NCBI GenBank assembly: GCA_034440595.1
Contig: JAWXCH010000343.1
Location: 1 to 26,764 of the forward strand
Reading direction: 5' to 3'
Source: JAWXCH01 sp034440595
GTDB lineage: Bacteria; Planctomycetota; Planctomycetia; Pirellulales; JALHPA01
DNA: 26,764 bases
In this document: positions 13,784 to 21,658 of the stretch, one piece after another
Layout of the letters: each line of letters starts with the position of its first letter
Numbering within the stretch: position 1 is the stretch's first letter
Program-made: the position numbers and the translations under genes
Notes under the pieces: model-generated
Told to the model about the DNA's origin: nothing
The model's database searches: none
Seen by the model: only the letters and a program-made list of their open reading frames with translations

Positions 13784-15772
13784 TCAATCCTCATCCTTCC
13801 TTAGTTCTGCCAGGACGTTGTAATCCTCCAGTGTGGTCGTATCGCCGACGGTTTCCTTGCCACTGGCAATATCGCGTAGCAGCCGGCGCATGATCTTGCC
13901 GCTCCGTGTCTTGGGCAACGTGGCCGCAAAGCGAATATCGTCCGGCACGGCCAGCGCGCCGATCTCCTTGCGGACATGCTTTCGCAATTCGTTGCGCAGG
14001 TCATCGCTCGGCTTGCCGTTCTTTAACGTGACAAACACCGCCACGGCGTCGCCCTTTAACTCATGCGGCCGGCCAACCGCCGCCGCCTCGGCCACGGCCG
14101 GGTGACTGACCAGCGCGTTCTCGATTTCGATCGTACTGAGACGGTGCCCGGCGACGTTCAGTACGTCGTCGATGCGGCCCATGATCCAGTAGTAGCCGTC
14201 GGAGTCGCAACGTGCATTGTCACCCGCCAGATAGCGATTCGGAATTTTGCTCCAGTATTGTTCCTGGTAGCGAGCATCGTCTCCCCAAATCCCGCGCAGC
14301 ATGCCGGGCCACGGTTTGGCCATCACCAGCCAGCCCCCGTTGCCGGGCGCAACTGGCTCACCTTTGGCGTTGACAATGGCAGGCACAATGCCGGGAAGCG
14401 GTTTGGTGCAGCTACCCGGTTTTGTGGCAATGGCCCCCGGCAGTGGCGACATCATGATGCCCCCCGTCTCGGTCTGCCACCAGGTATCCACAATCGGACA
14501 GCGTTCCTTGCCGATCTTGCGGTGGTACCACATCCAGGCCTCGGGGTTGATCCCTTCGCCGACCGAACCAAGCAGTCGCAGGCTCGACAGATCGCGTTTG
14601 TCGACCCACTCGTCCCCCCATTTGATGAACGAGCGAATCGCCGTCGGTGCGGTGTAAAAAATCGAGACACGATACTTCTCGATCAGTTCCCAAAAGCGCC
14701 CCTCGTCGGGCCAGTTGGGTGCCCCTTCATACATCAGCACGGTTGCGCCGGCGGACAAGGGGCCATAGACAACGTAGGTGTGCCCGGTGATCCAGCCGCA
14801 GTCTGCCGTACACCAGTAAACGTCCTCATCGCGGTAATCAAAGACCCATTCAAACGTCTTTTTGGCGAATAGGTTGTACCCGGCGGTGGTGTGTTTGATC
14901 CCCTTTGGTTTGCCGGTCGATCCGCTGGTATAGAGGATAAAGAGCGGTGCCTCGCTATCCAGTGGCGTGGCGGGGCAGTCCTGACTGGCATCGTCCATCA
15001 GCCGGTGCCACCAGTGGTCGCGTCCTTCTTGCATGTGAATATGCATACCGGTGCGTCGCAGGACGATGCAGTGCTCCACGGTGGGAGATTTCTCTAGTGC
15101 CGCGTCGACGTTGGCCTTCAGCGGAAGCTGTTGCCCGCGCCGCCAACCGCTATCGGAAGTAATGATCAGCTTGGCACCGGCATCGTTGTTGCGGTCGGCA
15201 ATGGCCGTACTGGAGAAGCCTCCAAAGATGACGGAATGTACGGCACCAATGCGTGCGCAGGCGAGCATAGCGATGGCCAGCTCCGGCACCAGTGGCATAT
15301 AGATTGAAACGACATCTCCTGGCTTGATGCCTAGCTTCTTCAGTACATTGGCAAACTTGCAGACTTCGCGATGGAGTTGGAGGTAGGTGAGCGTTCGTTC
15401 TTCGCCCGGCTCTCCTTCCCAGATGATGGCCGCTTTGTTGGCGCGCCAGGTGTTCAGGTGCGCGTCCAGGCAGTTATATGACGCGTTCGTCTGACCGCCG
15501 ACGAACCACTGCGCAACCGGCTCCTTCCATTCGAGAATCTTCTTGAACGGTTTGAACCAATGCAGTTCGCCAGCCATATCTCCCCAAAATTTTTCCGTAT
15601 CGGCCGCGGCCTCGTTCCAGACCTTTTCGTAGTCGGCCAGTGACTTGAACTGCGCACGGGCGGAGAACTCCGCTGGCGGGGGGAAGAGCCGCGATTCTGT
15701 CATCACGGAACTGAGTTGTTCCGAAGACGAACCGGTAGAGCTAGACGAGGATGATGAACCGGACTGTGACAT
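13784..15772 (-). CDS. acs: Acetyl-CoA synthetase (AMP-forming)
   Basis: Acs activates acetate with ATP and CoA to acetyl-CoA through acetyl-AMP, in the cytoplasm. The sequence is full length (662 residues from the ATG at 15772; a TTG 9 bp upstream is possible). Family marks, counted from the ATG: GDVVSIYMPLVPELAIAMLA, the P-loop-like A3 motif YTSGSTGKPKG at about 281, the A5 motif DTWWQTETGG near 431, YLAGDNARCDSDGYYWIMGR near 517, and SGKIMRRLLR with the catalytic, acetylation-prone lysine at about 626. Nothing essential is missing. The first 24 residues are unusually serine-rich (MSQSGSSSSSSSTGSSS) and are not part of the conserved fold. A near-consensus promoter lies about 55 bp upstream. 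Confidence 0.97.
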   Translation of the reverse strand: MSQSGSSSSSSSTGSSSEQLSSVMTESRLFPPPAEFSARAQFKSLADYEKVWNEAAADTEKFWGDMAGELHWFKPFKKILEWKEPVAQWFVGGQTNASYNCLDAHLNTWRANKAAIIWEGEPGEERTLTYLQLHREVCKFANVLKKLGIKPGDVVSIYMPLVPELAIAMLACARIGAVHSVIFGGFSSTAIADRNNDAGAKLIITSDSGWRRGQQLPLKANVDAALEKSPTVEHCIVLRRTGMHIHMQEGRDHWWHRLMDDASQDCPATPLDSEAPLFILYTSGSTGKPKGIKHTTAGYNLFAKKTFEWVFDYRDEDVYWCTADCGWITGHTYVVYGPLSAGATVLMYEGAPNWPDEGRFWELIEKYRVSIFYTAPTAIRSFIKWGDEWVDKRDLSSLRLLGSVGEGINPEAWMWYHRKIGKERCPIVDTWWQTETGGIMMSPLPGAIATKPGSCTKPLPGIVPAIVNAKGEPVAPGNGGWLVMAKPWPGMLRGIWGDDARYQEQYWSKIPNRYLAGDNARCDSDGYYWIMGRIDDVLNVAGHRLSTIEIENALVSHPAVAEAAAVGRPHELKGDAVAVFVTLKNGKPSDDLRNELRKHVRKEIGALAVPDDIRFAATLPKTRSGKIMRRLLRDIASGKETVGDTTTLEDYNVLAELRKDED

Positions 15773-15825
15773 AGCTGGCAAACTTTCCTAAACGGGAGAG
15801 AATCGACACTGGGCGGGGAGCCTGA

Positions 15826-15855
15826 ATTCTAGATTGCCAAGCGGCGGGGTGTCAA
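15826..15855 (-). promoter_or_regulatory. Strong sigma-70-like promoter for acs
   Basis: On the minus strand TTGACA (15855-15850) is separated by 18 bp from TAGAAT (15831-15826). The start would fall near 15819, giving a leader of about 47 nt before the ATG at 15772. Both boxes are near consensus, suggesting good basal expression. Confidence 0.75.
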
Positions 15856-15927
15856 AGCGCGGAGCCGGTTGTGGGGTACGTCGTGTACGTTGCGCACATC
15901 GAATTTTGCGTTTTTTTGGTCCTGTAG

Positions 15928-16031
15928 GGTTCGTGAAACGCACCACACACCACGCTGGAGGTAGCGCAACCATATCGCCTCAACATCGAGCGGTCGTTTG
16001 CAGCCCAAAAGGCCGGTGCGTGGAACGTACC
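15928..16031. repeat. Pair of 17-bp palindromes GGTNCGTGRAACGYACC
   Basis: GGTTCGTGAAACGCACC (15928-15944) and GGTGCGTGGAACGTACC (16015-16031) differ at only a few positions and are each an imperfect palindrome with 7-bp arms round a 3-nt centre. They are direct copies 87 bp apart. Similar GTAGGGTGCGT/ACGCACC words are widespread intergenic repeats in many bacteria. Confidence 0.6.
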
Positions 16032-16053
16032 AGAATTTTAAAAACGGCTGAAC

Positions 16054-16084
16054 AATGTTAGCCGCGACGCGACAGCGGAGCGCG
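16054..16084. repeat. AATGTTAGCCGCGACGCG-type dispersed repeat
   Basis: The segment starts AATGTTAGCCGC and contains a small hairpin, CCGC(GACGCGACA)GCGG. A related start, AACATTAGCCGCAGCGCC, occurs at 23988-24005 next to composite element C. This looks like another small repeat family; two partial matches are weak evidence. Confidence 0.4.
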
Positions 16085-16154
16085 TGAATCAACAAGACGC
16101 CCCGCTACTGACCAAGTGAGGCGCTGTGCAGTCCACTCTTCATCGCGGTGCTGG

Positions 16155-16181
16155 GAATCGCGAGTTGTAAGCGCGCGATTC
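16155..16181. repeat. Perfect 8-bp stem hairpin
   Basis: GAATCGCG (16155-16162) and CGCGATTC (16174-16181) enclose an 11-nt loop. No T-run follows on either strand, so it is not a typical terminator. Confidence 0.45.
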
Positions 16182-16300
16182 GTGAGTTCACCCTAGCAGA
16201 GGTGGTGGCTTTTTTTCAAGAAGGAAAGCAGGCGACAGGCTTCAGAAAGATTTGAGAAGTTGGCTTGGTGTTGACGTGCTGGAGCGAGAAGAGGCAAATT

Positions 16301-16369
16301 GATTACCACGGTGGCACGGAGGACACGGAGTAGATTCGTCCGGAATAGAATAGGATGAACGGGATGGTG
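16301..16369. repeat. Composite dispersed element, partial copy B
   Basis: GATTACCACGGTGGCACGGA then GGACACGGAG (16301-16330) is followed by GGAATAGAATAGGATGAACG then GGATGG (16342-16366). This matches the left end and internal GGATAGACGGGATG motif of copy A at 12501, but no matching right end follows before 16478. It appears to be a truncated copy. Confidence 0.55.
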
Positions 16370-16431
16370 ATTGGGGAGCAGGGGATCAATCAATTGTTAT
16401 CAATCGTTGGAGAATAGTGAGACGCAACTTA

Positions 16432-16454
16432 CACTGCTGGGGAAGCCAGCAGTG
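16432..16454. repeat. CACTGCTGG palindrome downstream of the secreted-protein gene
   Basis: CACTGCTGG (16432-16440) and CCAGCAGTG (16446-16454) form a perfect 9-bp stem with loop GGAAG, 25 bp past the stop of the minus-strand gene ending at 16479. It resembles the CACTGGC palindromes elsewhere in the window. It could act as a transcript end, but no T-run follows on the minus strand. Confidence 0.6.
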
Positions 16455-16478
16455 GCGCCCGGCGGGGGCACAACTCTG

Positions 16479-17471
16479 CTAGCGGGCTTTGCCGGGTGCG
16501 GCGTTTTCCGATGCGGTGCCCGCTGCTCCGCGATCGATCACCCGCACGTCATCGATCATGAAAGTTTGCCCCTGGCAGATCGGTTCAAAAGCGCGCTGAC
16601 GGATAAAGACGGTGATCTGTTCTCCTTGCGATACGGCTTCGGCAAATCCTTGATTGAACACGCCACCCTTCTGCGGCGGAGATGGTTCGTTCTCTTGCCA
16701 AACCGTCCACTGCACTTTGGAAGAAGCTGGGTCAGTTCCGCCCGTCGGGTCAATGCCGATGGCATGCTCGACCGCTTTGGCATTTCCATTGGGGGTGAAT
16801 TTCATCGCCGCTTCTACGCGAATCTTGTGCCCGGCCGGCACCTTGGCGGTCTTGTAAATCACACCAACACCATTGGCACAGGTGAGCGTCAGCTCTTGCG
16901 AACGATTGCCGCGATAGACATTCTCGCAGTTCTTGTTTTCATTGAACGAACAGGCTCCCCAATAGCCGTTTATCTTCCAATCAGGGAAAGAGGCCCAGTG
17001 CTTCCAGCCGACCGCGACTTGTGCCTGCTTGTTGTCGGGAACGGTGAAGACGTTTCCTCCGGTTGGTGGTCCTTCACTCTTTCCGGCGAGCATGTGTTTG
17101 GTGAAATAGAAGCCTTTCTCAAAATCCCATTCGCCGCCACAGTGCAGCGCACCTTGGCAGTCGGCCGCCGGTCGATTGCAGGTCTGTGCGGTAGCCTTTG
17201 ATTCCCACAACAGACCAAGTACCAGCGACAAAGCGCTGAAGCAGCAAGCACTTCGAAAAGCTAATTCACTCCGCGATACAATTCGGTACCGTTCCAGCGA
17301 ACGGTTGGAACTCTCTGGGCAACTCTGGATTGCGAGTTCGATAAGCTGCATTATTTCGAGCGATTCAGGGTTCGACGAACAAGATTGGAACTTCCCATTA
17401 TGGTCGCCCCTGGGCCACGGTTCCACCGGAAACGAACAGGCGCAAGGATCGCGCTGTTTCACAGCGTACAT
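16479..17471 (-). CDS. Secreted protein of unknown function, probable beta-sandwich
   Basis: The frame codes for 330 residues. A Sec-like hydrophobic core (CCFSALSLVLGLLWESKATA, about residues 75-95) is followed by a mature domain of about 230 residues. It has several cysteine pairs (CNRPAADC, CGGEWDF, CSFNENKNC, CANG, PICQG) and a beta-rich layout that ends FMIDDVRVIDRG. The D-W-IN-Y-G / E-A-M-F-P / VQW-VW / IDDVRV pattern is like carbohydrate-binding or galactose-binding-like jelly rolls in secreted proteins; ligand unknown. The start is uncertain. The ATG at 17471 has GGGGA about 7-8 nt upstream but puts 75 residues before the signal core, while the internal ATG at 17351 lacks a clear ribosome site and would give a 35-residue lead. 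Divergent from moxR. Confidence 0.75.
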   Translation of the reverse strand: MYAVKQRDPCACSFPVEPWPRGDHNGKFQSCSSNPESLEIMQLIELAIQSCPESSNRSLERYRIVSRSELAFRSACCFSALSLVLGLLWESKATAQTCNRPAADCQGALHCGGEWDFEKGFYFTKHMLAGKSEGPPTGGNVFTVPDNKQAQVAVGWKHWASFPDWKINGYWGACSFNENKNCENVYRGNRSQELTLTCANGVGVIYKTAKVPAGHKIRVEAAMKFTPNGNAKAVEHAIGIDPTGGTDPASSKVQWTVWQENEPSPPQKGGVFNQGFAEAVSQGEQITVFIRQRAFEPICQGQTFMIDDVRVIDRGAAGTASENAAPGKAR

Positions 17472-17596
17472 ATCTGAATCCCCGCCAAATACGCAAGCAC
17501 GCGAGATTATTTTGGGAATTCAGGGCTGGGCAGGGAACTTTATTCACACCCCAGGACTCTAAATACAAGGAAAATGCTGGATTCTGCTTTCCCGAC

Positions 17597-17605
17597 TGCT
17601 AGAAT
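17597..17605 (+). promoter_or_regulatory. Probable extended -10 promoter of the moxR operon
   Basis: TGCTAGAAT (17597-17605) is an extended -10 element (TGn followed by TAGAAT). The -35 region 17 bp upstream (CTGGAT, 17577-17582) is poor, as is usual for extended -10 promoters. The start near 17612 leaves a leader of about 40 nt before the ATG at 17651. Confidence 0.45.
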
Positions 17606-17650
17606 GCGTAGACATCTCTCGGAACTTCACCTAAATACCACGGGGCGTTC

Positions 17651-18739
17651 ATGGCTTCTTCCACTTCCACGACGAATCAGACGAATCACCTGACCGCTGG
17701 TTCCAACCATACGGGTGCTAATCAAACAGGTCTCAGTAATATTGACCTGAGCGACAACGACGTGCAGGCCATTGATCGGCTGCAGGAGTTGTATGCCCGG
17801 CTTCGCAAGGAGCTAGGTCGCGTCATCATCGGCCAGCACGATACGATCGAGCGGCTCTGTATCTGCCTGTTTGCTCGGGGGCATGCCCTGTTGATGGGTG
17901 TCCCTGGTTTGGCAAAGACACTGCTGGTCAGCAAGCTGGCCGAGACGATGTCGTTGAATTTCAGCCGCATTCAGTTCACGCCCGACCTGATGCCGATGGA
18001 CATCACGGGCACAGACATCCTGCAGGATTCGGCGGATGGCCGACGCGAGTTTCAGTTTATTCGCGGGCCGGTTTTTGCCAATATTGTTCTGGCGGATGAA
18101 ATCAATCGTGCCCCGCCCAAGACACAAGCGGCCATGCTCGAAGCGATGCAAGAGCAGAAGGTGACCGTGGTTGGCAAGACTTCGCACCTGGAGCCGCCGT
18201 TCTTTGTGCTGGCGACGCAAAATCCGGTTGAGCAAGAAGGGACGTATCCTCTGCCCGAGGCGCAGCTCGATCGCTTCATGTTCTTGATCGAGTTGGATTA
18301 TCCATCGGAAGAAGAAGAGATCATGATCGCGCGGACCACGACCGGTGACAAACTGCCAGACCTGGCGCACTTGTTGTCGGCCACCGAGATCATCGATCAT
18401 CAGCATCTGGTCCGTAGAGTTCCCGTGCCGGATCATATTTATCAATACGCGGTAAAACTCGTTCGCAAGACGCGCCCTCAAAACCCGACTGCGCCAGCCT
18501 GGCTGAAGCCGTTCGTCGCCTGGGGTGCCGGACCACGTGCGGTGCAGTATCTGATTCTGGGTGCGAAGGCTCGCGCTGCACTGCATGGCAGTTATATGGT
18601 GCGGCTGGATGATATTCATGAAGTTGCGATTCCGGTGCTAGCGCATCGGTTGGTCACGACCTTTGCTGCGCAGGCCGAAGGGCTGGACGCGCAAAAAATT
18701 GTGCGACGGCTAATTACGGAAACAATCGAAGAGCGATAG
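17651..18739 (+). CDS. MoxR-family AAA+ ATPase
   Basis: MoxR ATPases are hexameric AAA+ machines that act with vWA-domain partners encoded beside them, as chaperone-like activators. This 362-residue protein has a Ser/Thr/Asn-rich N-terminal extension of about 35 residues, then the AAA core. Visible marks: Walker A GVPGLAKT (83-90, Lys89), FTPDLMPMDITGTDIL (109-124), Walker B IVLADE (145-150) followed by INRAPPKTQAAMLEAMQE, sensor-1 region FVLATQNP, and EAQLDRFMF with the arginine finger region. A lid domain follows (WGAGPRAVQYLILGAKARA). All catalytic residues are in place. It starts an operon with a DUF58 gene 13 bp downstream. The substrate is unknown. Confidence 0.95.
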   Translation: MASSTSTTNQTNHLTAGSNHTGANQTGLSNIDLSDNDVQAIDRLQELYARLRKELGRVIIGQHDTIERLCICLFARGHALLMGVPGLAKTLLVSKLAETMSLNFSRIQFTPDLMPMDITGTDILQDSADGRREFQFIRGPVFANIVLADEINRAPPKTQAAMLEAMQEQKVTVVGKTSHLEPPFFVLATQNPVEQEGTYPLPEAQLDRFMFLIELDYPSEEEEIMIARTTTGDKLPDLAHLLSATEIIDHQHLVRRVPVPDHIYQYAVKLVRKTRPQNPTAPAWLKPFVAWGAGPRAVQYLILGAKARAALHGSYMVRLDDIHEVAIPVLAHRLVTTFAAQAEGLDAQKIVRRLITETIEER

Positions 18740-18752
18740 GAGCAGGTCGCTG

Positions 18753-19679
18753 ATGATCTCTGACCGCCAGTCGCGAAGCTTTCTTGACCCCCAGGTGCTC
18801 TCGCGTCTGGCAGGGATTCCGCTATTTGCACGCCGACCGATGCAGGGGACGGTCTCGGGGCGGCACGCCAGTCCCCATCGCGGTTCCAGTGTCGAATTTG
18901 CCGAGTACCGCAAGTATGTGCCGGGCGATGATCTTAGACGCTTGGACTGGCGTGCGTTTGGCCGCTCCGATCGGTTTTATGTCAAAGAGTTCGAGGCCGA
19001 CACCAATCTGCGCTGCTGTCTGGTGCTGGACACCAGCGGCTCGATGGGCTTTGGTTCGACGAGTCCCGGATCGAAGGGCGTGACCAAGATCGAATATGCC
19101 CGGCGGCTGGCCGGAACGCTCGGGTACCTGGCAACGCAACAAGGGGACGCGGTTGGCGCAGCCTGTGTCGCCAAGGGGATCGTTCGCACGTTGCCCCCGC
19201 GGCGCAATGCGGCGCATCTGCGGCTGGTGCTGGATCTGATCGAAGAGGCCAAGCCAGAGGGGGAAACGCAATTGGTCGATGCGCTGCACGAGTTGGCCGA
19301 GACCATTCGCCAGCGCGCGCTGATCATTATCATTTCGGATCTGTTTGTCGATCCGAGCCTGTTGGCCAGTTGCTTTCAGCATTTGCGATTTCGCCGGCAC
19401 GATGTCTCGGTGTTTCATCTGCTGGATCCACAGGAGATCAGTTTTGATTTTCGCCGGCCGATGCGGTTTGTGGATATGGAGGGAGGGCCATCGATTTTTG
19501 CCGAGCCAAACGACATCATCGACCGTTACACCAAGGCGGTGCAGCAGTATCTGGTCGATCTGAAAAAGGTGGTACTCGATTCGGCGATCGACTATCAACG
19601 GATTTCAATGGATGAAGATTACGAACAGGCTCTCGTTCGGTTCCTCGTAGGACGAGCACAATCAAAGGGGCTGCGATGA
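18753..19679 (+). CDS. DUF58-domain protein with vWA fold
   Basis: DUF58 proteins nearly always follow moxR genes and are thought to be the ATPase's partner. The 308 residues contain the signature YRKYVPGDDLRRLDWRAFGR (52-71) then SDRFYVKEFE. A vWA-type domain carries an intact metal-binding MIDAS motif, DTSGSMG (Asp93, Ser95, Ser97), the ALIIIISDLFVD strand near residue 190, and a C-terminal segment that ends at the edge of the next gene. No membrane helix is visible, so it is probably cytoplasmic or peripheral. AGGAG precedes the ATG, and the gene is 13 bp behind moxR. Its last four bases (ATGA, 19676-19679) include the start of the next gene, which implies translational coupling. Confidence 0.94.
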   Translation: MISDRQSRSFLDPQVLSRLAGIPLFARRPMQGTVSGRHASPHRGSSVEFAEYRKYVPGDDLRRLDWRAFGRSDRFYVKEFEADTNLRCCLVLDTSGSMGFGSTSPGSKGVTKIEYARRLAGTLGYLATQQGDAVGAACVAKGIVRTLPPRRNAAHLRLVLDLIEEAKPEGETQLVDALHELAETIRQRALIIIISDLFVDPSLLASCFQHLRFRRHDVSVFHLLDPQEISFDFRRPMRFVDMEGGPSIFAEPNDIIDRYTKAVQQYLVDLKKVVLDSAIDYQRISMDEDYEQALVRFLVGRAQSKGLR

Positions 19680-21658
19680 GTTTCCTACAACCGTGGTTGT
19701 TGGTAGGGCTGCCACTGGTTGCTCTGCCGATCATCATCCATCTGATCAACCAGCGGCGGTTTCAAACCGTTCGTTGGGGGGCGATGATGTTTCTGCTAGC
19801 CGCACACCGCATGTCGCGCGGGTACTCGCGGGTGCGTCAGTGGCTGATTTTGGCAGCGCGCACGTTGGCCATTGCCGGTTTGATCTTTGCCATTAGCCGA
19901 CCGCTGGCCAGTGGCTGGCTAGGCTTGGCTGCCGGCGGAAGTGCCGATACGACTATCATCCTGCTCGACCGCTCCCCCAGCATGCAAGCACGCAGCGCCG
20001 AAGGGGGGGACTCCAAACTAGACACCGGGCGCAAGCAACTCGCGCAAACTTTGCAAACCGTCGGCTCTGGCCGCTGGATTTTGATTGAGAGTGCCAACCG
20101 CACGCCACGAGAAATCGAATCCCCGGCGGCGCTGCTCGATTTACCTGACGCAGGGCCGGCCAGTTCCTCGGCCGATCTTCCGCTGATGTTGCAGGCGGCA
20201 CACGACTACATTCGCAACAATCGCACTGGCCAAACCGAGGTCTGGCTCTGTTCCGACTTGCAAGAAAACGACTGGTCGGCCGATAGCGGTCGCTGGGACA
20301 CGTTGCGTGATGCGTTTTTGGAGTTGCCGCAAGGGGTCCGCTTTCAGTTGCTGGCTTATCCACAGGTCAGCCGCACCAATACATCGGTGCGCGTGACCAA
20401 TGTCCGTCGAGTGAATACTACTGACGGTGCGGAGCTGCTCGTTTCGCTCCATATAGCCCGCGATGCGAATGCCAGCGACAAGATCACGCTGCCGGTGCAG
20501 TTTGAGATCGAAGGGGCGCGTTCCTCGCTCAATGTCGAGGTGACTGGCCCGCACTTTGATTTGAAAGATCATCGGATACCGCTGGAACGTTCGCGGCAGC
20601 GCGGCTGGGGACGGGTTTCGATTCCGGCGGACGCCAATCCGGCGGACGACGATTTCTTTTTTGTGTTCGATAATCCACCCCCACGGCGCACGATCATTGT
20701 TGCCGACGATGGTGAGGCCGAGCGTCCGCTGCAACTGGTGGCCAGCATTGCTCCGACATTGGATTTGAAATGCACGGCCGAGGTGTTGTCGGTGGAGGCG
20801 TTGCCGACAGTCACCTGGGAAGAGATCGCCTTGGTCTTATGGCAGGCACCTTTGCCGACCGGAAAAACTGCCGACACGCTCAAGTCGTTTGTCGAACGTG
20901 GGGGGCAGATTGTGTTCTTGCCGCCGACCAATCCGACAGGAGACGAGGCGTTTGGCGTCAAGTGGAAGAACTGGAACACAGGGGATGATCCACGCCCCAT
21001 CGAGTCGTGGCGCAGTGATGATGATCTGTTGGCTCGCACGCTGGGTGGCGCTGCCTTGCCGGTCGGGCAGTTGGAGGTCCGCCAGTACTGTGGCCTGCAA
21101 GGGGAAGTGACTAAGTTAGCTACGCTGCGTGGCGGCGATCCGCTGGTGGCACGCGTGCCAACCAAGCGCGGCGGGGTCTACTTTTTGGCTACGACCCCTG
21201 CCCCACGGGCTTCCTCGCTGGCAACCAGTGGAGTCGTATTATATGCCTTTGTGCAACGTGCCTTAGCCACCGGGTCCGCAGTCCTTAGCAAAGCGCGTCA
21301 ACTGGACGGCGGCAACCCGGACGGCGAGATTCCCACGGAGTGGTCTCGCCTGACCGAGGCCGGGGATAGTATCTCGACGGAACTGGCTCATCACCGCGGT
21401 GCCTATAAAGCTGAGGACCGCTTGCTGGCGGTGAATCGATCGGTGGTCGAGGACAATGCTAAAGTGTTGACTAACGCTCAGGTGGCAGAGCTTTTTGGTG
21501 ACTTGGATTTTACACAGGTCGAAGATCACGCCGGCAACATTGATTCGCTGATTCAAGAAATCTGGCGACTGTTTTTGATCACCATGCTGATCGCGCTGGT
21601 GCTGGAAGCGGCGCTCTGCTTGCCAAAAGTCAATCGCACACCGGGGGCCACCACATGA
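19676..21658 (+). CDS. BatA-like N-terminal domain plus vWA membrane protein
   Basis: The 660-residue protein opens with the BatA-type N-terminal double helix (FLQPWLLVGLPLVALPIIIH, with LINQRR--TVRWGAMMFL) known from Bacteroides aerotolerance-like operons. A second membrane segment (LILAARTLAIAGLIFAI) follows, then a vWA domain with an intact MIDAS start (DRSPSM; Asp98, Ser100, Ser102). A long beta-rich region follows, including a 'RQIVFLPPTNP' type segment similar to class I GATase-like domains, and a final helix (LFLITMLIALVLEAALCL, about 630-648). It is predicted to face outside the cytoplasmic membrane. It overlaps the DUF58 gene before it and the 771-residue gene after it, each by four bases. 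It probably forms a membrane complex with them. Confidence 0.9.
   Translation: MSFLQPWLLVGLPLVALPIIIHLINQRRFQTVRWGAMMFLLAAHRMSRGYSRVRQWLILAARTLAIAGLIFAISRPLASGWLGLAAGGSADTTIILLDRSPSMQARSAEGGDSKLDTGRKQLAQTLQTVGSGRWILIESANRTPREIESPAALLDLPDAGPASSSADLPLMLQAAHDYIRNNRTGQTEVWLCSDLQENDWSADSGRWDTLRDAFLELPQGVRFQLLAYPQVSRTNTSVRVTNVRRVNTTDGAELLVSLHIARDANASDKITLPVQFEIEGARSSLNVEVTGPHFDLKDHRIPLERSRQRGWGRVSIPADANPADDDFFFVFDNPPPRRTIIVADDGEAERPLQLVASIAPTLDLKCTAEVLSVEALPTVTWEEIALVLWQAPLPTGKTADTLKSFVERGGQIVFLPPTNPTGDEAFGVKWKNWNTGDDPRPIESWRSDDDLLARTLGGAALPVGQLEVRQYCGLQGEVTKLATLRGGDPLVARVPTKRGGVYFLATTPAPRASSLATSGVVLYAFVQRALATGSAVLSKARQLDGGNPDGEIPTEWSRLTEAGDSISTELAHHRGAYKAEDRLLAVNRSVVEDNAKVLTNAQVAELFGDLDFTQVEDHAGNIDSLIQEIWRLFLITMLIALVLEAALCLPKVNRTPGATT

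Larger units (their letters stand above)
15773..16478. other. Gene-free, repeat-rich region between acs and the secreted-protein gene
   Basis: Over 700 bp with no supported gene. From left to right it holds the acs promoter (15826-15855), a pair of 17-bp palindromes (15928-15944 and 16015-16031), a GTTAGCCGCGACGCG-type repeat (16054-16084), a perfect 8-bp stem hairpin (GAATCGCG 16155-16162, CGCGATTC 16174-16181), a partial composite element (16301-16369) and a 9-bp stem palindrome (16432-16454). It looks like a landing area for small repeats. Confidence 0.65.

Noticed and set aside
14063..14872. 269-codon plus-strand frame inside acs
   Set aside because: Shadow of acs, whose motifs on the minus strand are beyond doubt.
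17813..19598. Long minus-strand frames opposite moxR and the DUF58 gene
   Set aside because: Antisense shadows with Gln/His/Arg-rich composition; the plus-strand products have complete family motifs.
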